Assembly (NCBI GenBank): GCA_963750735.1
Contig: CAVVRY010000006.1
Location: 62,001 to 126,000 of the forward strand
Direction of reading: 5' to 3'
Length of the DNA stretch: 64,000 bases
Origin: JANTGF01 sp963750735
GTDB lineage: Bacteria > Bacteroidota > Bacteroidia > Bacteroidales > VadinHA17
Part shown: piece by piece, positions 29,223-39,745 of the stretch
Position numbering within the stretch: position 1 is the stretch's first letter
Layout: every line of letters starts with the position of its first letter
Notes under the pieces: model-generated
Seen by the model: only the letters and a program-made list of their open reading frames with translations
Databases searched by the model: none
Told to the model about the DNA's origin: nothing
Translations under genes and position numbers: made by a program

Positions 29223-32200
29223 AGTTATATCCTGAAGCTGGAGTAGCGGTTAAGTTAACAGTGGCACCAATAGAATATGATCCTCCTCCGGAAATGGATC
29301 CTCCCTCAGAAGGATCAGCAGAAACAATGATATCATAAAAAGCATTATTAACAGTAACCAGGAAAGGATCATCAACATCAAGATGGGTTCCCCGTCATCA
29401 GTGGCAGTAAGAGTAACAGTAGAAGAACCAAGCCCTACTTCAGTAATAGTCAGAGTCAGTTCCAACAATCCCCACAGTAACCACAGCTTCAGTGTTACTA
29501 CTCACGACAGTTAGGGTAAGATTATCGCCATCGGGATCGGAGAACACCGCTGTAAGGTCAATAATATCAGAAGCAAATCCTTCGTCATAAGTCTGGTCGG
29601 AGATAGGATTATCGACCACAGGATTATCATTAACATTATTAACAGTAACCAGGAAAGGATCATCAACATAAAGTATGGGTTCCCCATCATCAGTGGCAGT
29701 AAGGGTAACAGTAGAAGAACCAAGCCCTACTTCAGTAATAGTCAGCTCAGTTCCAACAATCCCCACAGTAACCACAGTTCAGTGTTACTACTCACGACAG
29801 TTAGGGTAAGATTATCGCCATCGGGATCGGAGAATACCGCTGCAAGGTCAATAATATCAGAAGCAAATCCTTCGTCGTAAGTCTGGTCGGAGATGGGATT
29901 TTCGACCACAGGATTATCATTAACATTATTAACAGTAACCAGGAAAGGATTATCAACATCAAGTATGGGTTCCCCGTCATCAGTGGCAGTAAGGGTAACA
30001 GTAGAAGAACCAAGCCCTACTTCAGTAATAGTCAGCTCAGTTCCAACAATCCCCACAGTAACCACGTCAGTGTTACTACTCACGACAGTTAGGGTAAGAT
30101 TATCGCCATCGGGATCGGAGAACACCGCTGTGAGGTCAATAATATCAGAAGCAAATCCTTCGTCGTAAGTCTGATCGGAGATGGGATTTTCGACCACAGG
30201 ATTATCATTAACATTATTAACAGTAACCAGGAAAGGATTATCAACATCAAGTATGGGTTCCCCGTCATCAGTGGCAGTAAGGGTAACAGTAGAAGAACCA
30301 AGCCCTACTTCAGTAATAGTCAGCTCAATTCCAACAATCCCTACAGTAACCACGTCAGTGTTACTACTCACGACAGTTAGGGTAAGATTATCGCCATCGG
30401 GATCGGAGAACACCGCTGTAAGGTCAATAATATCAGAAGCAAATCCTTCGTCGTAAGTCTGATCGGAGATAGGATTATCGACCACAGGATTATCATTAAC
30501 ATTATTAACAGTAACCAGGAAAGGATCATCAACATCAAGTATGGGTATCCCCGTCATCAGTGGCAGTAAGAGTAACAGTAGAAGAACCAAGCCCTACTTC
30601 AGTAATAGTCAGCTCAGTTCCAACAATCCCCACAGTAACCACGTCAGTGTTACTACTCACGACAGTTAGGGTAAGATTATCGCCATCGGGATCGGAGAAC
30701 ACCGCTGCGAGGTCAATAATATCAGAAGCAAATCCTTCGTCGTAAGTCTGATCGGAGATAGGATTTTCGACCACAGGATTATCATTAACATTATTAACAG
30801 TAACCAGGAAAGGATCATCAACATCAAGTATGGGTTCCCCGTCATCAGTGGCAGTAAGGGTAACAGTAGAAGAACCAAGCCCTACTTCAGTAATAGTCAG
30901 CTCAGTTCCAACAATCCCTACAGTAACCACGTCAGTGTTACTACTCACGACAGTTAGGGTAAGATTATCGCCATCGGGATCGGAGAATACCGCTGTGAGG
31001 TCAATAATATCAGAAGCAAATCCTTCGTCGTAAGTCTGGTCGGAGATGGGATTTTCGACCACAGGATTATCATTAACATTATTAACAGTAACCAGGAAAG
31101 GATCATCAACATCAAGTATGGGTTCCCCGTCATCAGTGGCAGTAAGGGTAACAGTAGAAGAACCAAGCCCTACTTCAGTAATAGTCAGCTCAGTTCCAAC
31201 AATCCCCACAGTAACCACGTCAGTGTTACTACTCACGACAGTTAGGGTAAGATTATCGCCATCGGGATCGGAGAATACCGCTGTAAGGTCAATAATATCA
31301 GAAGCAAATCCTTCGTCGTAAGTCTGGTCGGAGATGGGATTTTCGACCACAGGATTATCATTAACATTATTAACAGTAACCAGGAAAGGATCATCAACAT
31401 CAAGTATGGGTACCCCGTCATCAGTGGCAGTAAGGGTAACAGTAGAAGAACCAAGCCCTACTTCAGTAATAGTCAGCTCAGTTCCAACAATCCCCACAGT
31501 AACCACGTCAGTGTTACTACTCACGACAGTTAGGGTAAGATTATCGCCATCGGGATCGGAGAACACCGCTGTAAGGTCAATAATATCAGAAGCAAATCCT
31601 TCGTCGTAAGTCTGATCGGAGATGGGATTATCGACCACAGGAATATCATTAACATTATTAACAGTAACCAGGAAAGGATCATCAACATCAAGTATGGGTA
31701 TCCCCGTCATCAGTGGCAGTAAGGGTAACGGTAGAAGAACCAAGCCCACTTCAGTAATAGTCAGATCAGTTCCAACAATCCCTACAGTAACCACTGTCAG
31801 TATTACTACTAATGACAGAGAGGGAAAGAATATCGCCATCGGGATCGGAGAATACCGCTGTAAGGTCAATAATATCAGAAGCAAATCCTTCGTCGTAAGT
31901 CTGGTCGGAGATGGGATTTTCGACCACAGGATAATCATTCACATTATTAACAGTAACCAGGAAAGGATTATCAACATCAAGTACGGGTTCCCCGTCATCA
32001 GTGGCAGTGAGAGTAACAGTAGAAGAACCAAGCCCTACTTCAGTAATAGTCAGCTCAGTTCCAACAATCCCCACAGTAACCACGTCAGTGTTACTACTCA
32101 CGACAGATAGGGTAAGATTATCGCCATCGGGATCGGAGAATACCGTGTCAAGGTCAATAACAAATGAGGAGAAACCTTCATCAAAGGCCTGATCATCGAT

Positions 32201-33451
32201 GGGATTATCGACCAGTGGGAAATCATTCACATTATTAACGGTAAAGTCAAATATGTCATTGACAGAAAGAGCAGAGATGGCATCATCTGTAGCTGTGACG
32301 GTAATGGTGGAAGTTCCGAGTCCAGCCTCCGAAATGGTGAGAATATTGGTAGCCACATCTACGGTAACCGCCGCCATATTGCTGCTAATGGCGGAGAAAG
32401 AAAGGATATCGCTTATATCGGGATCGGAGAATACCGTGTCAAGGTCAATAACAAATGAGGAGAAACCTTCATCAATGGCCTGATCATCAATGGGATTATC
32501 GACCAGTGGGAAATCATTCACATTATTAACGGTAAAGTCAAATATGTCATTGACAGAAAGAGGCGGGCTGGCATCATCTGTAGCTGTGACGGTGATGGTG
32601 GAAGTTCCGAGTCCCAGCCTCCGAAATGGTGAGAATATTGGTAGCCACATCTAGGGTAACCGCCGCCATATTGCTGCTAATGGCGGAGAAAGAAAGGATA
32701 TCGCTTATATCGGGATCGGAGAATACCGTGTCAAGGTCAATAACAAATGAGGAGAAACCTTCATCAAAGACTTGGTCATCGATGGGATTATCGACCAGTG
32801 GGAAATCATTCACATTATTAACGGTAAAGTAAATATGTCATTGACAGAAAGAGGAGAGATGGCATCATCTGTAGCTGTGACGGTAATGGTGGAAGTTCCG
32901 AGTCCAGCCTCCGAAATGGTAAGAATATTGGTAGCCACATCTAGGGAAACCGCCGCCATATTGCTGCTAATGGCGGAGAAAGAAAGGATATCGCTTATAT
33001 CGGGATCGGAGAATACCGTGTCAAGGTCAATAACAAATGAGGAGAAACCTTCATCATAGGCTTTGGTCAGCGATGGGATTATCGACCAGTGGGAAATCAT
33101 TCACATTATTAACGGTAAAGTCAAATATGTCATTGACAGAAAGAGGAGGGATGCCATCATCGGTAGCTGTGACGGTAATGGTGGAAGTTCCCAGTCCCAG
33201 CCTCCGAAATGGTAAGAATATTGGTAGCGACATCTACGGAAACCGCTGCCATATTGCTGCTAATGGCGGAGAAAGAAAGGATATCGCTTATATCGGGATC
33301 GGAGAATACCGTGTCAAGGTCAATAACAAATGAGGAGAAACCTTCATCATAGACTTTGGTCAGCAATGGGGTTATCGACAACCGGGGCAGTCTGGCCAAA
33401 TAGTAATCAATGGCAGAACTAAAATCAAACACAAAAAAACTAACTTCTTCA
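27906..33451 (-). CDS. Giant T9SS-secreted cadherin-like repeat protein (frame broken by indels)
   Basis: The pieces make one gene of 5,546 bp, about 1,850 residues. The start is an ATG at 33451 (MKKLVFLCLILVLPLIT, a signal peptide). Next come about four 97-residue repeats and about ten 96-residue repeats of the cadherin-like/dystroglycan type (DQTYDEGFASDIIDL, FSDPDGDNLTL, VTVNNVND). A short InlB-like repeat, two GWNIM modules, a WSGNG-DHMN module and a C-terminal sorting domain follow. Asp-rich loops suggest calcium binding, and an extracellular adhesive role is inferred. Frame breaks lie near 29207, 29385, 29460-29490, 29778, 30546, 31699, 31793, 32611, 32829, 33064, 33199, 33355 and 33398. 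It is upstream of the BACON gene by 32 bp. Confidence 0.75.
29460..32150 (-). repeat. Tandem array of near-identical 288-bp repeats
   Basis: The anchor GGGATCGGAGAA (or a close variant) occurs at 29533, 29823, 30111, 30399, 30688, 30976, 31264, 31552, 31841 and 32129. Spacing is exactly 288 except for 290, 289 and 289, and a recognisable frame break lies in each of those three intervals. Each unit encodes one 96-residue cadherin-like domain, nearly identical between copies. Confidence 0.93.
32130..33380 (-). repeat. Tandem array of 291-bp repeats (second subfamily)
   Basis: The same anchor continues at 32420, 32712, 33002 and 33295, with spacing 291, 292, 290 and 293. The unit encodes a 97-residue variant (DDQAFDEGFSSFVIDLDTVFSDPDIS), distinct from the 96-residue unit. 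Spacings other than 291 match frame breaks. Confidence 0.9.
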
Positions 33452-33575
33452 TAGCTTTTCAAAAAGAGTTAAGCTAATAAAGTTAGTAAATTGTATTTGA
33501 TTAGAATATATATGCTTCTAATAATTTTCTATTCCTATCCTTATATGACTGGGAAATAGGATAAAGCATTCAATA

Positions 33576-33594
33576 TCCCTAAGATATTTAGGGA
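33576..33594. other. Hairpin in the leader of the giant-gene pair
   Basis: TCCCTAA and TTAGGGA form a perfect 7-bp stem around GATAT in the 190-bp gap between the haem-binding genes and the giant cadherin-like gene. No T-run follows on the minus strand, so a terminator is doubtful; it may be an mRNA leader structure. Confidence 0.35.
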
Positions 33595-33641
33595 GAATAT
33601 AAATAAGTGAAAAGTGAAAAATAGAGTTGGCCTTCTGGAAC

Positions 33642-34109
33642 CTAGTTTTTCTTAAATAGAATTTCTCCCTCTTTTTCAGCCCAAGATAAAATCACCTCCT
33701 TATCATCTTCGCTGAGAGCAGCTTCTTTATGTATTATCAGATAACTCTGAAGAGGCATTTCCCCGCTTTCAACCGACTCGTAAATATCCACCAATCGACT
33801 GATTTTGTCTTTATCGGAGATTAATCCCCAGCCGGAAAAGTTAAGTTTTTCCTTGCCCTTATTAACATGCTTACTTAAAAAGATAGAAACAGGTGAAATA
33901 TATCCATACCATGGATAATTCGTATAATTCGAGTGACAATCGTAGCAACTTCTTTCAAGAACATCCTTGATTGCCTTATCAACTTCGGCGGTTTTAAATA
34001 AATCTTCAGCGACACTGCGATCACCTAAATTTTTTTGTGGTTGAAAAAGTTGGAGTATAGCAATCCCCAAAATTAGCCCGTAAATAACCCAACGAGTTTT
34101 TTTTCTCAC
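33642..34109 (-). CDS. Haem-binding domain protein with single CxxCH, membrane-anchored
   Basis: The 155-residue protein has an N-terminal hydrophobic helix (about residues 7-22) and a c-type haem motif CYDCH at residues 55-59. NYPWYGYISPVSIFLSKHV follows, a pattern of the Bacteroidota haem-binding domain family. It is likely a periplasmic, membrane-tethered monohaem protein in electron transfer or redox sensing. Its partner is the similar gene 27 bp upstream on the same strand, so the two probably form an operon. Confidence 0.85.
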   Translation of the reverse strand: MRKKTRWVIYGLILGIAILQLFQPQKNLGDRSVAEDLFKTAEVDKAIKDVLERSCYDCHSNYTNYPWYGYISPVSIFLSKHVNKGKEKLNFSGWGLISDKDKISRLVDIYESVESGEMPLQSYLIIHKEAALSEDDKEVILSWAEKEGEILFKKN

Positions 34110-34136
34110 AATAATGAAATATTTAATTCAGGAATA

Positions 34137-34550
34137 TTAATCTTTGAAAGAATCCATAGTTTTCTGAGCCCAACCTGTCAGAACCTTTATCTGCTCATCT
34201 GAAAGCTTTTTATCGGGATTTTTGTTCACATATTTTTCTGGAGGCATTTTTTTCTCTGATACCGTTTTGATAACATCATTTAGTTTACCAGTTTTTTTCA
34301 TCATACTTAATCCATCCCATTTATCTAAGTTCAATTTACCTTTTGATTTAATATTTTTTGAGGCCGATGTATGACAATCATTACAATGTACATTAAAAAT
34401 CTTTTGTACATCTTCAGGAAAAGATTCATCAGCTAACTCAGTGGAAATAAAAGTAATTTCAGGAGAGTAAGATTTATTCTGGATGGTAAAAGCACCTAAG
34501 AAGGCAACCAATCCAAACATCAGTATACCAAGGGAAATGTTTTTTTTCAT
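34137..34550 (-). CDS. Secreted monohaem cytochrome-like protein
   Basis: At 137 residues, this protein has a signal-like N-terminus and CNDCH at residues 56-60. Later KKMPPEKYVN contains a methionine that could be the distal haem ligand, as in small class I-like cytochromes. It resembles the haem-binding family of the next gene. The pair is separated by only 27 bp. No electron donor or oxidase gene is adjacent, so its pathway is unknown. Confidence 0.82.
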   Translation of the reverse strand: MKKNISLGILMFGLVAFLGAFTIQNKSYSPEITFISTELADESFPEDVQKIFNVHCNDCHTSASKNIKSKGKLNLDKWDGLSMMKKTGKLNDVIKTVSEKKMPPEKYVNKNPDKKLSDEQIKVLTGWAQKTMDSFKD

Positions 34551-34850
34551 TTTATTATTTATTTAAGGTTGAATATTTAAAATTAGTTAAATTTCTTAGA
34601 AACGTAAATCAAAATAAAAGATTTCCAACGAGAAATCCTGAAATTATTAGAATATTAAGACGGAAATTGAGCAGGTTTTAACATTTTTTAAGACTAATTT
34701 AGCCATTCTAATTGCCTTTTTGTTACTTTTAGCATGTATTTTACCCCTTATGCCTTAGTAAATTAGAACAAATCTAACCTAATCCATTAAACGAGATATT
34801 TTTTGGCCTGCTTATGGATCGTTTAATTTAAACCTCAAAAAGTAATTTTT
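34551..34850. other. Intergenic region between divergent haem-binding and permease genes
   Basis: 300 bp of AT-rich DNA between divergent genes. It holds only near-matches to TAnnTTTG (for example TACTTTTA near 34725 on the plus strand). No RNA gene or hairpin of note was seen. Confidence 0.4.
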
Positions 34851-37235
34851 ATGTTTCGAAATCTGATTAAGGTTGCTTTGCGTGTTATACGTAAAGATTT
34901 GTTTTATAGCTTATTTAATATAGCTGGGTTAACCATTGGCATTACAAGTTGCATTTTTCTTCTCTTGTATGTCTTAAATGAATTGAGCTATGACCGCTAT
35001 CATGAAAACTCGGACAACATTTATCGAGTTGTCTCTCATATCTCGGAACCCGATGATGCATTTGATTGGGCAGTCGCTCAAATACCTTTTGCTCCTCAAG
35101 TAAAAGAAGATTATCCAGAAGTGATACAATATGTTCGGTATATAGATGCAGGTCGGGCTCTATTTAAAAAAGATGAATCTTTTTTCTATGAGGATGATGT
35201 ATATTTTGTTGATTCTACTGTTTTTGAGGTGTTTAGTTGGAAACTCATTTCTGGAAATCCGGAAACTGCCCTGAATGAACCCAAGTCAATAGTAGTAACC
35301 CGTTCATTCTCTGAAAGGTATTTTGGAGCTGATGATCCGGTTGGATCTTCCATTGAAACAACAGGAGGTGAATTCTATAAAATTACGGGATTAATGGAGG
35401 ATGTGCCACAGAACTCTCATCTAAAATTTTCAGCCATGGTTTCCAGGAATACCTTGCCGCGTCAAATGGGCAGTTGGGGTAGCTTTGGCGTCTATACTTA
35501 TTTATTACTTCCTGAGAATACCGATTATAAGCAGTTTGAGTCGAAGATTTCTGAAATGTATGATAAATATATGGCTCAGATTTTTGAAGCAATGGGAATT
35601 AAGATAGAATATGTTTTACACCCTCTTCCATGGATCCATCTTAATTCTGACTATGAAGGAGAACCGGAACCAACTGGCAGTAAGGCATATATATACATCT
35701 TTTCTATTGTTGCTTTATTTATGCTGGTAATTGCAAGTATAAATTATATGAACTTGGCTACTGCACGATCTACAAGAAGGGCAAGGGAGGTTGGACTTAG
35801 AAAGGTAATGGGATCAAGCCGGGGTCTTCTTATTTTTCAGTTCCTAACAGAATCAATTATTTTGACAATTATTTCTGTAATATTATCACTTCTCCTTGTG
35901 AAACTATTGATGCCAGAGTTTAACCTTCTTTCTGGCAAGCTTTTGGACTTCTCCTCTTTGTTCCAAATGAATATGGTACTTTCTTTAATAGGAATAATAG
36001 TTCTTCTGGGTGTTGTTGGAGGAAGTTATCCTGCATTTTATTTATCAAGGTTTAATCCGGAAAAAGTACTGAAAGGAGAGATAACATCAGGTTATAAGAA
36101 GTTTTCATTTAGGAAGGTTTTGGTAGTTATTCAATTTTCCATCTCACTGGTAATGATTGTAAGCACCTGGGTTGTATATAGCCAGATTGGATTTTTGAAG
36201 AACAAAGATGTTGGATTTGACAAAACAAACGTAATTAGGTTAGATCTCTCGACCAGAGATATGGTCAGGCAATCGGATGTGTTTAAAGAAGCTTTGGTTG
36301 CAAATCCGGAAATAATTAATGTAGGAACAACCAACACAAGGGTAGGTGGGGGCTCAAGCAAGTCAATTTTTATGGTGGAAACCTCTGAAGGAATGGATGA
36401 AAGAGGTGTAAACTTCGGTGTTTGTGATGATGCCTTTATTGAAACTCTGGGAATTACAATATTGGAAGGCAGGGATTTTTCATTGGAACAAATGGCAGAT
36501 ACTGCCACGGGTGTTTTAATTAATGAAACGATGGCAAAAAGGATGAATTGGGATAATCCAATTGGTAAAAAAGTTCAAATTGGATCCGATGGAGATAATG
36601 AAAATCCAGTTGCAAGAGTGGTGGGATTAATGAAGGATTTCAATCAAACCGGTTTGTATAACGAGGTAGAATCTTACATGCTGATGTTTAGATTGGATAA
36701 CAGGGTCATCTATGTGAAATTTAAGGATAATGATGTAACATCAACAATTGATTACATTGAAGAGAAATGGAAAGAAGTATTTCCAGGTATTCCTTTTGAA
36801 TATCATTATCTTGAAGAAGATTTTAACAATCAGTTTGAAGAAGATCAAAAAAGAGGTATTATTCTTGCCGTTTTTTCAATTCTAATAATAATAATAGCAA
36901 GTCTTGGTCTATACGGTTTATCATCTTATACTGTCGAGCAAAGAACAAAAGAAATTGGAATCAGAAAAGTTCTTGGTGCAAACGTTGGAAATATAACTGC
37001 TATGATCTCAAAAGAGTTTTTTATTCTAATCTTAATTTCTATGATCATTGCTTTTCCGGTAGCTTATTATTTGATGAAAGACTGGTTGCAAAATTATACT
37101 TATCGAACCTCACTTTCAATTTGGATATTTATTTTATCTGGCCTCGCAATTATGATTATTGCATTTTTAACAATAAGTTATCATACATTAAGAGCAGGCA
37201 ATGCAAATCCGGTAGATTCCCTTCGTCAGGATTAA
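34851..37235 (+). CDS. FtsX/MacB-type ABC transporter permease, two-module
   Basis: The 794-residue protein has the duplicated FtsX layout typical of Bacteroidota MacB-type permeases. A first helix sits near residues 20-45, followed by a large periplasmic domain. Three helices (about 285-400) contain TRRAREVGLRKVMGSSR. Another helix and periplasmic domain follow, then three last helices with EQRTKEIGIRKVLGANVGN. The repeated EIGIRKVLGA-type segments are the coupling motifs for an ABC ATPase. No ATPase gene is adjacent, so its partner must be encoded elsewhere. The family mostly exports peptides or acts in mechanotransmission. Confidence 0.9.
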   Translation: MFRNLIKVALRVIRKDLFYSLFNIAGLTIGITSCIFLLLYVLNELSYDRYHENSDNIYRVVSHISEPDDAFDWAVAQIPFAPQVKEDYPEVIQYVRYIDAGRALFKKDESFFYEDDVYFVDSTVFEVFSWKLISGNPETALNEPKSIVVTRSFSERYFGADDPVGSSIETTGGEFYKITGLMEDVPQNSHLKFSAMVSRNTLPRQMGSWGSFGVYTYLLLPENTDYKQFESKISEMYDKYMAQIFEAMGIKIEYVLHPLPWIHLNSDYEGEPEPTGSKAYIYIFSIVALFMLVIASINYMNLATARSTRRAREVGLRKVMGSSRGLLIFQFLTESIILTIISVILSLLLVKLLMPEFNLLSGKLLDFSSLFQMNMVLSLIGIIVLLGVVGGSYPAFYLSRFNPEKVLKGEITSGYKKFSFRKVLVVIQFSISLVMIVSTWVVYSQIGFLKNKDVGFDKTNVIRLDLSTRDMVRQSDVFKEALVANPEIINVGTTNTRVGGGSSKSIFMVETSEGMDERGVNFGVCDDAFIETLGITILEGRDFSLEQMADTATGVLINETMAKRMNWDNPIGKKVQIGSDGDNENPVARVVGLMKDFNQTGLYNEVESYMLMFRLDNRVIYVKFKDNDVTSTIDYIEEKWKEVFPGIPFEYHYLEEDFNNQFEEDQKRGIILAVFSILIIIIASLGLYGLSSYTVEQRTKEIGIRKVLGANVGNITAMISKEFFILILISMIIAFPVAYYLMKDWLQNYTYRTSLSIWIFILSGLAIMIIAFLTISYHTLRAGNANPVDSLRQD

Positions 37236-37360
37236 TATTTAATATTATTTATGACTTTTTGAATACAAACATTTAGAATCTTAAAGGAATCAGTTACTTA
37301 TACTCGAAAGATTGAAATTGCTATTAATACTAATGAAACATTCCTTTTAAAATAAATTAA

Positions 37361-37368
37361 TACTTTTG
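37361..37368 (+). promoter_or_regulatory. Candidate -7 element of gpsA
   Basis: TACTTTTG matches TAnnTTTG exactly, 22 bp before the ATG at 37391. Confidence 0.5.
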
Positions 37369-37390
37369 TTTCTGCTACAAAAATAATCTA

Positions 37391-38383
37391 ATGAATCAAC
37401 GTAAAATTGCTGTACTTGGGGGAGGCAGTTGGGCAACTGCACTGGTTAAGATTATGCTTGAAAATTTGCCAGAGGTGGGTTGGTTTATGCGTAATTCTGA
37501 TAGGATTATGCATATCCAAAAACATCGCCATAATCCGCAATATTTAAGTTCTGTTGAACTTGATACCGACCGTTTAAGACTCTCAGATAATATTGCTGAA
37601 ATAGTTGAGGAGTATGACATTTTAATATTGGCCATTCCAGCTGTGTTTCTTGAAGATGCTCTAAATCCAGCTAAGTCAATCCTTGGGAAAAAAATTATAT
37701 TATCAGCTGTCAAGGGTATTATTCCTGAAAAGAATTTGATAATTGGTGAGTTTTTCAATCAATTTTATAATGTACCACTAAGTTCTATTGCTGTTTTATC
37801 TGGGCCAAGTCATGCAGAGGAGGTTGCCCTGGAGCGATTGTCATATTTGACAATAGCCTCAATTGATGAAGTTTTGGCTGAGGAATTAGGCTCATATTTC
37901 GACTGTCACTATATTAATCCAGTTATTTCTGATGACATTTATGGAACAGAATATTCTGCAGTGCTTAAGAATATAATGGCACTTGCAGCAGGAATTTACC
38001 ACGGACTAGGTTATGGGGACAATTTTCAAGCGGTATTAATTTCCAATGCCATTCAGGAAATCAAAAGATTTGTAGATCAGGTACATCCAATTACGAGGGA
38101 TATAAAATCTTCTGCCTATTTGGGAGATCTTCTTGTAACAGCATATTCTCAATTCAGTAGAAACAGGTTGCTAGGAACCATGATAGGAAAAGGATATTCT
38201 GTAAAAACTGCACAACTTGAAATGAATATGGTTGCGGAGGGTTATTATGCAGCAAAATGTATACATGAGAGCAATAAAAAATATGGGGTAAATATGCCAA
38301 TTGCAGAGGCAGTTTATCGTATTCTATATGAGGGCATTTCACCAATGGTAGAAATGCAGCTATTAACAAAATTTATGAAATAG
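37391..38383 (+). CDS. gpsA: NAD(P)-dependent glycerol-3-phosphate dehydrogenase
   Basis: This cytoplasmic enzyme reduces dihydroxyacetone phosphate to sn-glycerol 3-phosphate for phospholipid synthesis. The 330-residue length is normal. The N-terminal Rossmann loop is VLGGGSWATALVKI. Later motifs are SGPSHAEEVA near residue 138 and the catalytic region EYSAVLKNIMALAAGIYHGLGYGDN near residue 195. pgi follows within 24 bp on the same strand, so the two are likely cotranscribed. Confidence 0.96.
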   Translation: MNQRKIAVLGGGSWATALVKIMLENLPEVGWFMRNSDRIMHIQKHRHNPQYLSSVELDTDRLRLSDNIAEIVEEYDILILAIPAVFLEDALNPAKSILGKKIILSAVKGIIPEKNLIIGEFFNQFYNVPLSSIAVLSGPSHAEEVALERLSYLTIASIDEVLAEELGSYFDCHYINPVISDDIYGTEYSAVLKNIMALAAGIYHGLGYGDNFQAVLISNAIQEIKRFVDQVHPITRDIKSSAYLGDLLVTAYSQFSRNRLLGTMIGKGYSVKTAQLEMNMVAEGYYAAKCIHESNKKYGVNMPIAEAVYRILYEGISPMVEMQLLTKFMK

Positions 38384-38406
38384 TATTGATAAAACATTTA
38401 ATAGTT

Positions 38407-39745
38407 ATGCTAAATCTTGATCTATCAAAAATCAATCAATTCATTTCGGAAACTGAATTTTCAGAGGTAAAGAAAAAAGTAAGAGAAAGCAGTAAAACTC
38501 TTTATTCAAAAACAGGAGCTGGAAATGATTTTCTGGGCTGGCTCAACCTGCCAGATTCGTACGATAAGAGTACTGTAAATGAAATCCTTGAACTTTCAAA
38601 TAATCTTAAAAGTCAGATTGATTTTCTGGTAGTAATTGGGATAGGAGGATCCTACCTGGGTACCCGTGCAGTTTCAGAAATTTCTATTGGCAATTTTGAT
38701 TATCTTAAAACAAAAAGAGAATTTCCTCAAATAATTTATGCCGGTCAGAATATCGGAGAAGATTATCTTTTTGAATTGTTGGATGTATTAGATGATAAAT
38801 CATATGGTATAGTTGTTGTGTCTAAATCAGGCACAACCACCGAGCCCGCCCTTGCTTTTCGGTTATTAAAAGACCATTTAATTAAGGCTGTTGGAATGGT
38901 TGAAGCCCGTGAAAGAATAATTGCAATTACCGATTCCAGCAAGGGAGCCCTTCGGAAAATGGCACATCAGGAAGGTTATAAAACATTTGTAATCCCTGAT
39001 GATGTAGGAGGAAGGTTCTCAGTGCTTACACCCGTTGGCCTTGTTCCACTGGCAATTTCAGGAGTTAATATTGTAAGTTTACTCAAAGGCGCTGAAGATA
39101 TGAGGCAACAAACCTCAGCAGATATTGATTTAGAAAAAAATCCGGCAGCATTATATGCAGCCGCTAGAAATGCTTTATACCAGAAAGGAAAAGTTATTGA
39201 AATACTTGTGAATTATAATCCTCAGTTGCATTATTTTTCTGAATGGTGGAAACAACTTTTTGGTGAAAGTGAGGGTAAAGAAAATAAAGGAATTTTTCCA
39301 GCAAGTGTTGATTTTACAACTGACCTTCATTCAATGGGTCAATATATTCAGGAAGGTGAAAGGGTCCTATTTGAGACGGTTATTTCTGTTAAGAAATCAA
39401 AAAATACGGTAATTGTACCCTTCGGATAAAGATAACCTTGACAAGTTGAATTATCTGGCAGGCAAACGCGTTAATGAAGTAAATAAGATGGCTGAATTGG
39501 GCACTTTGTTGGCCCATCTTGATGGAGGAGTCCCTAATATTAAGGTTGAAATTGATACACTTGATGAATACAACATGGGACAATTGATTTATTTTTTCGA
39601 AATATCCTGTGCCCTGAGTGGATATACACTTGGAATTAATCCCTTTGATCAGCCCGGAGTTGAAGCTTACAAAAAGAATATGTTTGCCCTTCTGGGAAAA
39701 CCGGGCTTTGAGGATGAAACAACCCGACTCCGTAAGTTGATTTAA
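38407..39745 (+). pseudogene. pgi: Glucose-6-phosphate isomerase with one frameshift
   Basis: The gene encodes the glycolytic enzyme that interconverts glucose 6-phosphate and fructose 6-phosphate. From ATG 38407 the frame shows GIGGSYLGTRAV, SKSGTTTEPALAF and the catalytic-loop region up to residue ~340, then stops at 39429. The remaining ~105 residues (DKDNLDKLNYLAGK to the end, including AHLDGGVPNI and NPFDQPGVEAYKKNMFALLGKPG) continue in the next frame to 39745. Removing one T at 39421-39422 restores 445 residues, the normal length. As sequenced, the protein would lack its C-terminal helices. An upstream TTG at 38386 is possible but less likely as the start. Confidence 0.9.

Noticed and set aside
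29511..31454. Repeated 70-residue hydrophobic frames (MVLLLLPLLPLM...) on the minus strand
   Set aside because: They recur once per 288-bp repeat in a frame other than the cadherin-like one. They are shadows of the coding repeat.
29893..32832. Repeated 61-98-residue plus-strand frames across the cadherin-like repeats
   Set aside because: Antisense shadows of near-identical repeats; no start signals or homology of their own.
29460..33380. CRISPR-like regular repeats
   Set aside because: The period is about 288 bp with no unique spacers, and the unit is a coding domain.
15839..33451. Phase variation by slipped repeats
   Set aside because: Breaks lie at many scattered places rather than in one simple-sequence tract, so switching on and off by slippage is implausible.
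33157..33462. Start of the giant cadherin-like gene at a TTG at 33462
   Set aside because: That frame gives no signal peptide; the ATG at 33451 in another frame gives a typical one.
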